37,757 bases of DNA, taken from an uncultured Collinsella sp. (lineage in GTDB: Bacteria; Actinomycetota; Coriobacteriia; Coriobacteriales; Coriobacteriaceae). Shown here one piece after another: positions 8,249-16,157 of the stretch (the stretch's first letter is position 1; the number at the start of each line of letters is the position of its first letter). Below the pieces are notes generated by a model that saw nothing but the letters and a program-made list of their open reading frames with translations, was not told where the DNA came from and did no database searches. Where the stretch lies: NCBI GenBank assembly GCA_900546775.1, contig UREM01000021.1, forward strand, positions 1 to 37,757. Reading direction: 5' to 3'. The translations under genes were made by a program, and so were the position numbers.

Positions 8249-10373
8249 GCGTTTCTGGTCTAGACGCGTTTTGACGCACCGTCCGAGCTGCCATCGCAAG
8301 CGAGGCGGCTTTATGGGTCGAGCCGGTGTCGATCTGTTTATCGAAGACGGCGCCTATACCACGCTTTCTTCTGCCGTGGTCATCCTAGTGGTGCTCACAT
8401 TGTTGTTTTCGTCGACCGCGGCGATATGGAGCATGTCGCGTGCCGGGGACACCCAGGTGGCGGCCGATAGCGGCGCGCTGGCGGGTGCCAACGTAGTGTC
8501 GTCCTATCACACGGCTGCCACGGTGGTTGATGCGAGTATCTTGAGTCTGGGGCTGGCGGGGTTTGCCACGATCGGGACGGGCCTGGTCGCCATCCTCATC
8601 CCGGGTGCCGAGCCGGTTGCCGGCAATATGGTCGACACCGGGATCGAGATCATTAAAACGCGCAACAAGTTTGCCAAAAGCGCATCGGAAGGCTTACAGA
8701 AAATCGAGACGGCTCTGCCGTATCTGATCGCCGCGCGTGCCACGCAGGCGGTGTCGGCGCAGGATACCGATAGTGTGACCTATACCGGTACGGCGCTTGC
8801 CGTGCCCAGGACATCCGAGTCGGACTTTGCTGCGCTCAAAGGGTCAGAGATCTCGACCGATACCATTAAAGACACATCAGATGATTTAGAGCGTGCGGCC
8901 GAGGAGCTGCGGAAGGCCTCGGAGGAGACGGCGAAGGCAAAGGAGCGCGCTTGGCTGGCGGATTGTGGTGGGTCTGACAAGGGCTCGGTCGGCAGCTGTT
9001 CTTGCATGTGGGAGCGTGCGAAAAGCCTAACGGATCTCTCCGGTGTTCAAAATCCGCATTACTCATCGAGCGTTACGTGGGAGCCCCAAGTTGCCCTTGA
9101 TCGCGCGAAGGACTACTACCATTGGCGTCTGACAAATGAGAAGCCCCGCGGCTCGAGTGTCGAGATGAAGGCAGAGTCTGCGGCGCGTAAGGCGTTTTAT
9201 ACCTATGCGAACGCGGAGGTCGATCGGGCATATATAACCGAGAACGGAGACAGGGTTTCCTCCTATATTCCGCTGCTGCCGCGCAACTCTGATGAGGTTC
9301 GGGCGACGGAACTCTATACCGATGCGGTGTGGCCGACGAGCGTAAACGATGACAAGGCGTATCTGCATTACGGGACGACCTGCCCCAACTATAAGAAAGG
9401 GACGCCGAGCGGATTTGCTTCGGTTGCCGATTACGATGGACAGGATAAATGCAGCAAATGCCATTTTGGCGTTTTGTCGCTTGGTGCTGTTGCGGCGCCT
9501 TCAACCTCTATCGAAAACGGCTTCGAGTATCACTTTGACAAGTTTAAAGACGCCCTGGAGGACTACGTCGACTGTCGCAACAAGGAGCTCGAGCTCGAGC
9601 GTCAGACCGAGGACGAAGCCGACCGTGCGGGCAATGCGTTCGATACCGCCATCAAAGAACTTTCCGGTGAGCGTCCGCGTATCGCTCCGCCCGGTCGCAA
9701 CGGCGTGGTTGCCTTTGCGGTTTCGGGTGCCATCTCGAGCCCCGATGAGCTCAACTCTTCGTTTAACACGGCAGTCAGGCTTGGCGATCGCGGTGCCATC
9801 TCTGCCGCGGTGCTGGCGCCCGATGGGGCGACGGCGCAAAACAACGTGCTTTCGCGATTTTTCTCGACATTGAAGGAACGCTCGGGTGGCGTTGCCGGCG
9901 TACTCGATGGCGTCATGGATGTCTGGGGACGGCTGCTTGTGGGATACGGAGACATCCAAGGTTCGGCCGACGAACTTATGGACGAGATGATTAAAGGCCT
10001 AGGAGGGGGCAGCGGCGCGTTGGGCTCCATCGCATCGTGGCTCGGCGATACCGTTTCGGCGTCCGTGGCGGCGTTGGGTCTGGAGCCGTGCGACTTGCGC
10101 CTGCGAAAGCCGGTGCTGACCGATTCCGCCAACGTCATTAAGAGTCCGGGGTCTGACATTGCTGGTTTCTCTCAAGCGCAAGACAAGCTGCGAAGTATTC
10201 CGTTGGGCGTGACCGATCCCAAGGCGCTTTGCGAGGCGTTGGAATATCAAGTCGAACGCACCATTAGCGGCACGGTGTTCACGCTTGCGGAGATTCCTCT
10301 GCCCGGCGGCGGCTCCATCCCGCTCACCGTCGATGTCGCCACGCTGGTTGGCGCTCTGGGCGGTGGGTCGTAA
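8220..10373 (+). CDS. Large TadG-like pilus-assembly protein
   Basis: The 717-aa product has one N-terminal membrane segment (about residues 45-68) followed by QVAADSGALAGANVV, resembling the TadG-like N-terminal signature (DxAALAGA). The rest is a long extracytoplasmic region with a Lys/Glu-rich helical stretch (about 220-250), a Cys cluster (DCGG...CSCMW near 254-265) and a second one (CPNY...CSKC near 388-414). ATG 8220 has GGAGGGAG directly upstream and overlaps tadE by 29 bases. The middle, around 8950-9550, is visibly less GC-rich than its neighbours. The C-terminus is Gly-rich. A structural or adhesive tip role is inference. Confidence 0.72.
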   Translation: MIRGLLHGIKRFWSRRVLTHRPSCHRKRGGFMGRAGVDLFIEDGAYTTLSSAVVILVVLTLLFSSTAAIWSMSRAGDTQVAADSGALAGANVVSSYHTAATVVDASILSLGLAGFATIGTGLVAILIPGAEPVAGNMVDTGIEIIKTRNKFAKSASEGLQKIETALPYLIAARATQAVSAQDTDSVTYTGTALAVPRTSESDFAALKGSEISTDTIKDTSDDLERAAEELRKASEETAKAKERAWLADCGGSDKGSVGSCSCMWERAKSLTDLSGVQNPHYSSSVTWEPQVALDRAKDYYHWRLTNEKPRGSSVEMKAESAARKAFYTYANAEVDRAYITENGDRVSSYIPLLPRNSDEVRATELYTDAVWPTSVNDDKAYLHYGTTCPNYKKGTPSGFASVADYDGQDKCSKCHFGVLSLGAVAAPSTSIENGFEYHFDKFKDALEDYVDCRNKELELERQTEDEADRAGNAFDTAIKELSGERPRIAPPGRNGVVAFAVSGAISSPDELNSSFNTAVRLGDRGAISAAVLAPDGATAQNNVLSRFFSTLKERSGGVAGVLDGVMDVWGRLLVGYGDIQGSADELMDEMIKGLGGGSGALGSIASWLGDTVSASVAALGLEPCDLRLRKPVLTDSANVIKSPGSDIAGFSQAQDKLRSIPLGVTDPKALCEALEYQVERTISGTVFTLAEIPLPGGGSIPLTVDVATLVGALGGGS

Positions 10374-10849
10374 TGAGTATCCGCATGCGTCTGCGCGAGG
10401 AGCGCGCCCAAGCGACGGTGGAGATGGCAGTGGTTACGCCCGTTTTGCTGGTGCTGGCACTCATCGTGTACAACGTCATGATCTTTGCCAGCGCTGTCGC
10501 GCGCTTCGACCGCGTGGTGCCCGACATCGTGTTGGCGCACGCCGTGGCGTCGGAGGGGGAGGGCGACGAAAGCTCTGCCGATGCCTCGGCGACGGTTCAG
10601 ACTCAAATTCTGAATGCCATGGAAGGCTATGGCTTGCAGATCGAAGTGTCGAGCGAGCAAGGCGCGGAGGCATCGGATGGTGGCCTGCTCTCCCTATCCG
10701 GTACGTTTAGGACCTACACCTGCACCATGCACTATGAGCCGTGGCCGACTTCTCTCAGCATCGCTGGCGTTACGCTGGGGGCGCCGACAACGTTGTCGCA
10801 CGAGCGCGCGGTGACGGTCGATCCATGGCGTCCGGGGGTGGTCATGTGA
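10373..10849 (+). CDS. TadE/TadF-like minor pilin
   Basis: The 158-aa protein begins with EERAQATVEMAVVTPVLLV and a hydrophobic helix, then a soluble domain. This is the same prepilin-type N-terminus as tadE, so it is probably a second pseudopilin (TadE or TadF type). The start ATG overlaps the stop of the previous gene in TAATG, and the stop overlaps the next start in GTGA. There is a short acidic Ala/Glu/Asp/Ser stretch near residues 58-72. Confidence 0.8.
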   Translation: MSIRMRLREERAQATVEMAVVTPVLLVLALIVYNVMIFASAVARFDRVVPDIVLAHAVASEGEGDESSADASATVQTQILNAMEGYGLQIEVSSEQGAEASDGGLLSLSGTFRTYTCTMHYEPWPTSLSIAGVTLGAPTTLSHERAVTVDPWRPGVVM

Positions 10850-11205
10850 CCGCGGTCTCGTCCTACATCGCGTACGCGCGGGCGCTCAACAGGCTGGGTT
10901 GGACGCCGGCCGAGTTTGTGGTGGCGGAGTCGTTTGCCGTGCGCCTGCGCGGCATGCTGGGACGGTGTCCGGTTGCCGCCAACGGTCTGCCGCTCGTCAT
11001 GGCGTTTCCACGCTGCTCTTCGGTCCATACGTGTTTTATGGCCTATCCCATCGACATCGCCTTCATCGATCGCGACGGCAATATCCTCGCGCGCTACGAA
11101 AGCGTTCGTCCTTGGCGCACGTGCTCCTGCCCCGGCGCCTGGGCCGTACTAGAGCGTCCTTCAATCATTGTTTCGATCCCTGCTCTCCAACGCGTGCCGG
11201 CTTAA
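10846..11205 (+). CDS. DUF192 family protein closing the tad operon
   Basis: The 119-aa product matches DUF192: RLRGMLGR near residues 28-35, then CSSVHTCFMAYPIDIAFID and a PWRTCSCPGAWAVLE segment near the C-terminus. The biochemical role of DUF192 is not established. GTG 10846 overlaps the previous stop as GTGA, with GGGGGTGG a few bases upstream. Tight coupling to the pilin gene suggests that it is co-expressed with the pilus. No signal peptide is visible. Confidence 0.8.
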   Translation: MTAVSSYIAYARALNRLGWTPAEFVVAESFAVRLRGMLGRCPVAANGLPLVMAFPRCSSVHTCFMAYPIDIAFIDRDGNILARYESVRPWRTCSCPGAWAVLERPSIIVSIPALQRVPA

Positions 11206-11208
11206 GAA

Positions 11209-11238
11209 TTGGCGACAGCGGACTTTCGTCATACGAAA
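11209..11238 (+). promoter_or_regulatory. Promoter and palindromic operator of the toxin-antitoxin pair
   Basis: TTGGCG (11209-11214) and TACGAA (11232-11237) are 17 bases apart and could be a weak promoter. The perfect palindrome TTTCGT-CAT-ACGAAA (11224-11238) overlaps the putative -10. This is the expected place for autorepression by a ribbon-helix-helix antitoxin. An alternative -10 is TAAGAT at 11244-11249. Confidence 0.5.
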
Positions 11239-11263
11239 TTGGGTAAGATGGAGGAGAAGATGC

Positions 11264-11530
11264 ATGGATGTTGAGATCCATCCCAACGCTAAAAAGCACC
11301 TGACGGAAAAGCAGGTGCTTAGCGCTTGGCTTGCGGTTACTGAGTGCATTCGTCGCGAGTCGAAGGACGAGCCGCCGAGATGGCTTGCGATTGGATGGCT
11401 CCCAGACGGACGAAGCGTGGAGCTTGTCGCGGTCGAGCTTGTCCGTGGGTGGCTTATCATTCATGCCTTGTCTCCAGTCCAGAAGAAATTTTGGCAGGAG
11501 ATTGAACAGGCTCGGCAAAGGGGTCGATGA
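11264..11530 (+). CDS. Putative toxin of a type II toxin-antitoxin pair (BrnT-like)
   Basis: This 88-aa protein has the layout HPNAKKHLTEKQVLSAW, then WLAIGWLPDGRSVELVAVEL and GWLIIHALSPVQKKFW. The same order of a His-containing N-terminal helix, a short beta-meander and a terminal helix is seen in BrnT-like toxins. The match is by pattern only. ATG 11264 has GGAGGAG (11250-11256) 7 bases upstream; longer frames start before the promoter. The stop overlaps the next start in ATGA, a typical toxin-antitoxin arrangement with the toxin first. Confidence 0.62.
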   Translation: MDVEIHPNAKKHLTEKQVLSAWLAVTECIRRESKDEPPRWLAIGWLPDGRSVELVAVELVRGWLIIHALSPVQKKFWQEIEQARQRGR

Positions 11531-11814
11531 TGGGCAAGACGTATACGGCCGCTAATGGTCAGGTTGTAACGGATGAAATGATTGACGCGTGGTGCGAGTC
11601 GTACGAGCGCGGAGAGTTTCCGGATGGCGAACACACCGTTGGTGGGATCGTGCATGGACGGCCCCCACTCTCAGGTGAGGGGACGGCAACGCTGTCAGTC
11701 AAGATTCCTCTGGGAATGAAGGAGGCCATTCGTCGACGGGCGGCTGCCGAGGGGATGACGCCAAGTGAGTTTGCCCGTGCGGCTCTGAGCGAAAAACTTC
11801 TTGCTGCCGGCTGA
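11527..11814 (+). CDS. Ribbon-helix-helix antitoxin
   Basis: The 95-aa protein has a C-terminal ribbon-helix-helix: strand TATLSVKIPLGMKEAIRRRAA followed by EGMTPSEFARAALSEKL (about residues 54-92). Its first 50 residues are likely the toxin-binding part. RHH antitoxins bind their own promoter palindromes, which fits the site at 11224-11238. ATG 11527 (or the adjacent ATG 11530) overlaps the toxin stop, with AAAGGGG just upstream. Confidence 0.72.
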   Translation: MMGKTYTAANGQVVTDEMIDAWCESYERGEFPDGEHTVGGIVHGRPPLSGEGTATLSVKIPLGMKEAIRRRAAAEGMTPSEFARAALSEKLLAAG

Positions 11815-11877
11815 TGTCTCTGACGTGCCGATTTATAGAACCGAGGCTGTGCTCAAAAACTTTTTTAAAATTCTCGG

Positions 11878-11905
11878 TTGACCGGAACGCGTCCTTGGTT
11901 ATACT
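11878..11905 (+). promoter_or_regulatory. Promoter of tRNA-Phe
   Basis: TTGACC (11878-11883) and TATACT (11900-11905) are 16 bases apart, each 5/6 to consensus, and end 32 bases before the tRNA. The 60 bases before it (11815-11877) hold no gene. Confidence 0.8.
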
Positions 11906-11937
11906 AATCAAGCCTTGAAACAAGGCACACCTCAAAT

Positions 11938-12010
<73 letters not shown>

Positions 12011-12023
12011 CCTTGAATTGACT

Positions 12024-12053
12024 AGGACCTCTGCAAAGGGGTCCTTTTCTTTT
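12024..12053 (+). terminator. Terminator after tRNA-Phe
   Basis: An 8-bp stem, AGGACCTC (12024-12031) with GGGGTCCT (12038-12045) including one wobble, is followed by a T-rich tract to 12053. Confidence 0.82.
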
Positions 12054-12067
12054 ATCGAGGGCTCTGC

Positions 12068-12237
12068 GGAAACTGCGTCCCGGAATCCGGCGTCAGAATG
12101 GGACGTGCTTTCCTTTTGCAGCCTTTGGCGGAAACTGCATCCCAGATCCCGCGCTCAGAACGGGATGCATTTTCCGGTTGAGGCCTCGAACGGAAAGCGC
12201 ATCCCAGTCTTTTGCGAAAAACGGGATGCGCTTTCCG
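12068..12237. repeat. Three tandem 62-bp palindromic units
   Basis: Three stem-loops start at 12068, 12130 and 12192, exactly 62 bases apart. Each has a left arm of the type GGAAASYGCRTCCC and the inverse right arm, around a 17-18 base loop. Unit 3 (12191-12237) is a perfect 15-bp stem, unit 2 (12130-12175) has 13 of 14 pairs, and unit 1 (12068-12113) pairs only at both ends of the arms. The first two loops share TCAGAA. There are no T-tracts, so these are not simple terminators. An open frame crossing them is not considered a gene. Confidence 0.85.
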
Positions 12238-12327
12238 GCGCTTACTTCCGACGTGCGTGCACATCTCGGCGCACCAGCTCGTGCCCACCTGTCCCAGACA
12301 TTCCTCCCACTTTCGCGTCACTTTGCA

Positions 12328-12410
12328 GACCGTTCGGTCGTCTGTCCGCACACGCGGGTATACTCAAAACGATACTTTTCCTATGCAATACGATGCAGGC
12401 TCGGCCTGCA
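12328..12410 (+). promoter_or_regulatory. Promoter region and leader hairpin of the GH5-like gene
   Basis: TATACT at 12359-12364 is a good -10; no convincing -35 is seen. A palindrome GACCG-TT-CGGTC lies at 12328-12339, in the -20 to -35 zone. A 7-bp hairpin TGCAGGC-TCG-GCCTGCA follows in the leader at 12394-12410. The stretch 12238-12327 shows nothing that I can assign. Confidence 0.5.
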
Positions 12411-12429
12411 CGATCCGAAGGGGGCAGTG

Positions 12430-13491
12430 ATGGAGAGGATACTCGGCGTTAATCTCTCTGGCTGGTTTATTCCCGAGCCCTGGGTGACCCCGTCGCTCTA
12501 TGCGGCGACCGGAGCATCCAATGCAGCTGAGCTGCAGGAGGCCATGGGCACCGCTGCCTATAACGAGCGCATGCGCCGTCATTACGAGACGTTTGTGAGC
12601 GAGGACGATTTTCGCCGCATGGCGCAGATCGGTCTCAATGCCGTGCGTCTGCCGGTGCCCTGGTATGCCTTTGGCTCACAGGAGTCCGATGCCTCCTACA
12701 TATCGGTTGTCGATTACATCGACCGCGCAATTGAGTGGGCTGCCAAGTACGACATCCGCGTGCTGCTCGATCTGGCAACCGTGCCCGGTGGCCAGGGCGA
12801 TTCCAACGATTCGCCCACCACGCCGGAGGCTGTTGCCGAGTGGCATTCGTCCACCAACGGCCGTCATGTCGCACTCGACGTGCTCGAGCGCTTGGCCGAT
12901 CGCTATGGCGAGGCCGAGAGCCTGCTGGGCATTGAGCTGCTGGACACGCCGCAGATGAGCGTTCGCAAGAGCCTCTTCACCATGACGGATGGCATTCCTG
13001 CTCACTACCTGCGCAATTTCTATCGCGATGCCTACGAGCTCGTCCGTTCGTATATGCCCGAGGATAAGATCGTCGTCTTCTCGTCGTCGGGGCATCCCAG
13101 CGAGTGGAAGCATTTTATGCGCGGCGCCAAGTACAAGAACGTCTACATGGACCTTCACCTGTACCATTACCGCGACGAGTATGCGCTCGACATCACGAGC
13201 CCTCGCGGGCTGACGACGGCGATTTCGCGTAACAAGCGCGAGCTTAAAGAAGCGATTTCGACTGGGTTCCCCGTGCTGGTGGGCGAATGGTCGGGCGCGG
13301 CGATCTTTGCCAACTCGTCGGTTACGCCCGAGGGCCGCAATGCCTACGAGCGCGTGTTTATCGCCAACCAGCTGGCTTCGTTTGCGCCGGCTGCCGGTTG
13401 GTTCTTCCAAACGTGGAAGACCGAGAAGCGCATTGCAGCATGGGACGCCCGCGCGGCGCTCGGTACGCTCGAGCGCGGCATGATTGAATAG
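12430..13491 (+). CDS. Glycoside hydrolase family 5-like protein with degenerate active site
   Basis: The 353-aa product aligns by eye with GH5 exo-1,3-beta-glucanase-type enzymes: LGVNLSGWFIPEPW near the N-terminus, GLNAVRLPVPWYAF (about 62-75), DLHLYHY, VLVGEWSG with the nucleophile Glu at 286, and GWFFQTWKTE. The acid/base motif expected as LLNEP reads LLDTP (Asp 172, Thr 173), and the expected LDLHG reads LDLAT (Ala 116). No signal peptide is seen, so it would be cytoplasmic. ATG 12430 has AAGGGGG 5 bases upstream. It ends 6 bases before rsmI and is probably cotranscribed with it. Confidence 0.8.
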   Translation: MERILGVNLSGWFIPEPWVTPSLYAATGASNAAELQEAMGTAAYNERMRRHYETFVSEDDFRRMAQIGLNAVRLPVPWYAFGSQESDASYISVVDYIDRAIEWAAKYDIRVLLDLATVPGGQGDSNDSPTTPEAVAEWHSSTNGRHVALDVLERLADRYGEAESLLGIELLDTPQMSVRKSLFTMTDGIPAHYLRNFYRDAYELVRSYMPEDKIVVFSSSGHPSEWKHFMRGAKYKNVYMDLHLYHYRDEYALDITSPRGLTTAISRNKRELKEAISTGFPVLVGEWSGAAIFANSSVTPEGRNAYERVFIANQLASFAPAAGWFFQTWKTEKRIAAWDARAALGTLERGMIE

Positions 13492-13497
13492 GTTGAT

Positions 13498-14376
13498 ATG
13501 ACGCAAAACAGCGCCCATACGGGCAAACTCTATGTGGTCGGCACGCCCATCGGCAACCTGGGTGACCTGTCCCCGCGCGTTGGCGAGGCCTTTGCCGCTG
13601 CCGATGTCATCTGCTGCGAAGACACGCGTGTGACGTCAAAGCTGCTGATGCACCTGGGCATTTCCAAGCCGCTTGTCCGTTGCGACGAGAATGTGATCGC
13701 TAGCCGCGCTGCCGGCCTGGTCGACCGCCTGCTGGCGGGGGAGACCCTCGCTTTTGCCTCGGACGCCGGCATGCCGAGCGTGTCCGATCCCGGCCAGGCG
13801 CTGGTCGAGGCGGCGCGTGAGGCCGATGTGCCCGTCGAAGTTATTCCCGGGCCTTCTGCTTGCGTCACGGCGCTCGTTTCGTCCGGCATTCCCTGCGAGC
13901 ATTTTTTCTTCGAGGGCTTTTTGGGCCGAAAGCACGGCGACCGCGTGCGCCGTTTGCAGCGCCTTGCCGTGGTGCCCGGCGCACTCATCTTCTACGAGTC
14001 TCCACATCGCATCGTGGCGACGCTCGAGGCCGTGGCGGAGGTCTTTCCCCAGCGTGAGGTTGCCGTCTGCCGCGAACTCACCAAGCTGCACGAGGAGGTC
14101 TTGCGCGGGTCCGCTGCCCAGCTTGCCGAGGAGCTGCGTGCTCGCGGCGAGGTAAAGGGCGAGATTGCGCTGGTCATCGCGTCGCCGAGCGAGGATGAGG
14201 AGGCCGGTATCGTGCCGGTTGGCGCCGCGGCAGCGGATCCCGACGAGGCCCTGCGCGAGGATATCCGCGCCGCGCTCGAGGAGGGGGAGCCCGCGTCTGC
14301 GGTGGCCAAGCGCCTGTCTCAGAAGTATTCGCGCCGCAAGCGCGATGTCTATGCCATGGTGCTCGATATGCAATAG
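13498..14376 (+). CDS. rsmI: 16S rRNA (cytidine-1402 2'-O)-methyltransferase RsmI
   Basis: The 292-aa protein shows the tetrapyrrole-methylase fold of RsmI: VVGTPIGNLGD (about 13-23), CCEDTR (39-44), ASDAGMPSVSDPG, IPGPSA and FFFEGFLGRK. It methylates the 2'-OH of C1402 in 16S rRNA using S-adenosylmethionine, together with RsmH. It directly follows the GH5-like gene by 6 bases and ends 69 bases before metG. The length is normal. Confidence 0.93.
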   Translation: MTQNSAHTGKLYVVGTPIGNLGDLSPRVGEAFAAADVICCEDTRVTSKLLMHLGISKPLVRCDENVIASRAAGLVDRLLAGETLAFASDAGMPSVSDPGQALVEAAREADVPVEVIPGPSACVTALVSSGIPCEHFFFEGFLGRKHGDRVRRLQRLAVVPGALIFYESPHRIVATLEAVAEVFPQREVAVCRELTKLHEEVLRGSAAQLAEELRARGEVKGEIALVIASPSEDEEAGIVPVGAAAADPDEALREDIRAALEEGEPASAVAKRLSQKYSRRKRDVYAMVLDMQ

Positions 14377-14400
14377 ATGGAGGATATCCAGCCCTTGCGC

Positions 14401-14437
14401 TAGAATCATCCTCTGTATGCAACGTTTTTCTGGAGGA
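14401..14437 (+). promoter_or_regulatory. Promoter and RBS of metG
   Basis: TAGAAT (14401-14406) is a 5/6 match to a -10 box, with a poor -35. TGGAGGA lies near 14430-14437, about 9 bases before the ATG. The leader is too short for a T-box. Confidence 0.5.
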
Positions 14438-14445
14438 CAAACCCC

Positions 14446-16047
14446 ATGGATCAAAGCAAGCCTTCGTTCTTTATCACGACGCCCATCTACTACGTCAACG
14501 CCGATCCACACCTGGGCACGGCTTATTCCACCATCATCGCCGACGTTCAGGCTCGCTATCGCCGTTCCGCCGGCTATAACGTCAAGTTCCTGACCGGCAT
14601 GGACGAGCACGGCGAGAAGGTCGCCGAGGCCGCAGCCAAGCATGGCATGACGCCGCAGGAGTGGACCGACAGCCAGGCTCCGCACTTCAAGGAGCTTTGG
14701 AGCAAGCTCGAGATTTCCAATGATGACTTCATCCGCACCACCGAGCCGCGCCAGCATCATGCCGTGCAGTACCTGTGGGAGCGCATGAAGGAGTCCGGCT
14801 ACCTGTATAAGGGCAGCTACGACGGTTGGTATTGCGTGCCTGACGAGACCTACTTCACCGATACGCAGGTCCAGAAGGGCGACGAGGAGTACGGCAGCGT
14901 CGGCCAGCACCTGTGTCCCGACTGCCACCGTCCGCTTGAGCGCGTGCAGGAGGAGTCCTACTTCTTTAAGCTTTCCGCCTTCCAGGACAAGCTGCTCAAG
15001 CTCTATGACGAGCACCCCGACTTTGTCGAGCCTGCGTTCCGCATGAACGAGGTACGTAGCTTTGTCGAGGGCGGCCTTAACGACCTTTCCGTGAGCCGTA
15101 CGAGCTTTGACTGGGGCATTCAGGTCCCGTTTGACGAGGGTCACGTGACCTACGTGTGGTTCGATGCACTGCTCAACTATATGACGGCTGTCGGCTACGG
15201 TGTCGACACCGACGAGGCCCGTGCCGAGCTGGCCTATCGCTGGCCCGCGCAGTTCCACATCGTGGGTAAGGACATCATCCGCTTCCACTGCGTCATTTGG
15301 CCCGCCATGCTCATGGCCATCGGCGAGGCCCTGCCCGAGCATGTCTTTGCCCACGGCTTCCTGACCGTGCGCAATGCCGAGACCGGCAAGGCCGAGAAGA
15401 TGTCCAAGAGCCGCGGCAACGCCATCGCTCCGCAGGATGTTATCGACATGCTGGGCGTCGAGGGCTACCGCTATTACTTTATGACCGACGTGGTCCCCGG
15501 CACCGACGGCGCCATCAGCTTCGATCGTATGGAGCAGGTCTACAACGCCGATCTGGCCAACAGCTGGGGCAACCTCATTTCGCGCTCGCTCAACATGAGC
15601 GCAAAGTACTTTGACGGCTGCGCCCCGGCTAAACCGGCGTCTGCCGACGCGTTCGATAACCCGCTGGCAAAGATTGCCGACGGTTTGGTCGAGCGCTACA
15701 TGGCCAAGATGGACGTGCTCGATTACGGTGGAGCCAAGGACGAGGTCATGGAGCTCATCCACGCCGCCAACCACTACATCGAGGACTCCGAGCCTTGGGC
15801 ACTTGCCAAGGACGAGGCCAAGGCTGACGAGCTGGCGTTTGTGATCTACAACCTGCTCGAGGCCATCCGCATTGCCGCTCACCTGCTGATGCCGCTCATG
15901 CCTCAGACCTCTGCCGAGGCCCTGCGCCGCCTGTCCTGTGAGGGCGAGGCCGCGAGCGACGACCTCAAGGGCATTTGCACTTGGGGCCTGCTTGCCGGCG
16001 GTCAGCCCGTCGAGAAGGGCGATCCGCTGTTCCCGCGTCTGGCGTAG
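14446..16047 (+). CDS. metG: Methionyl-tRNA synthetase
   Basis: This class I synthetase charges tRNA-Met. In the 533-aa product the HIGH-type motif PHLGTAY lies at 21-27 and KMSKS at 318-322. The anticodon-binding helical domain follows (NLISRSLNMS, SEPWALAKD). A zinc-knuckle remnant CPDC lies at 157-160, with only a single Cys in GWYCVPDETYF, so it looks like the one-knuckle or zinc-poor form. It lacks the C-terminal EMAP/Trbp111 dimerisation domain, and the length fits that short form. Confidence 0.96.
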   Translation: MDQSKPSFFITTPIYYVNADPHLGTAYSTIIADVQARYRRSAGYNVKFLTGMDEHGEKVAEAAAKHGMTPQEWTDSQAPHFKELWSKLEISNDDFIRTTEPRQHHAVQYLWERMKESGYLYKGSYDGWYCVPDETYFTDTQVQKGDEEYGSVGQHLCPDCHRPLERVQEESYFFKLSAFQDKLLKLYDEHPDFVEPAFRMNEVRSFVEGGLNDLSVSRTSFDWGIQVPFDEGHVTYVWFDALLNYMTAVGYGVDTDEARAELAYRWPAQFHIVGKDIIRFHCVIWPAMLMAIGEALPEHVFAHGFLTVRNAETGKAEKMSKSRGNAIAPQDVIDMLGVEGYRYYFMTDVVPGTDGAISFDRMEQVYNADLANSWGNLISRSLNMSAKYFDGCAPAKPASADAFDNPLAKIADGLVERYMAKMDVLDYGGAKDEVMELIHAANHYIEDSEPWALAKDEAKADELAFVIYNLLEAIRIAAHLLMPLMPQTSAEALRRLSCEGEAASDDLKGICTWGLLAGGQPVEKGDPLFPRLA

Positions 16048-16089
16048 AGACCGCGCGAGCGCCATATCGGCAATTTGCTGTTTAGCTGT

Positions 16090-16124
16090 AAGGGCATGGC
16101 CGCCACGGTCCATGCCCTTTCGTT
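16090..16124 (+). terminator. Terminator-like hairpin after metG
   Basis: AAGGGCATGG (16090-16099) pairs perfectly with 16110-16119 and is followed by TCGTTTC, a weak T-tract. It could end metG transcripts only partly. It lies 39 bases before rsmA. Confidence 0.7.
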
Positions 16125-16157
16125 TCAAGACGCCGCCATCATGCTAAGGAGGCAACC

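Noticed and set aside
12068..12237. The 62-bp array as a CRISPR
   Set aside because: The similar parts are palindromic arms that differ between units, there are only three units, and no cas genes are in the window.
12018..12452. Open frame across the three palindromes
   Set aside because: It begins within the tRNA-Phe terminator region and spans three non-coding stem-loops; composition is not protein-like.
13636..16128. Minus-strand open frame of 830 codons opposite rsmI and metG
   Set aside because: It mirrors two unmistakable housekeeping genes, has low-complexity His/Leu/Gly/Val-rich composition and is a by-product of high GC and codon bias.
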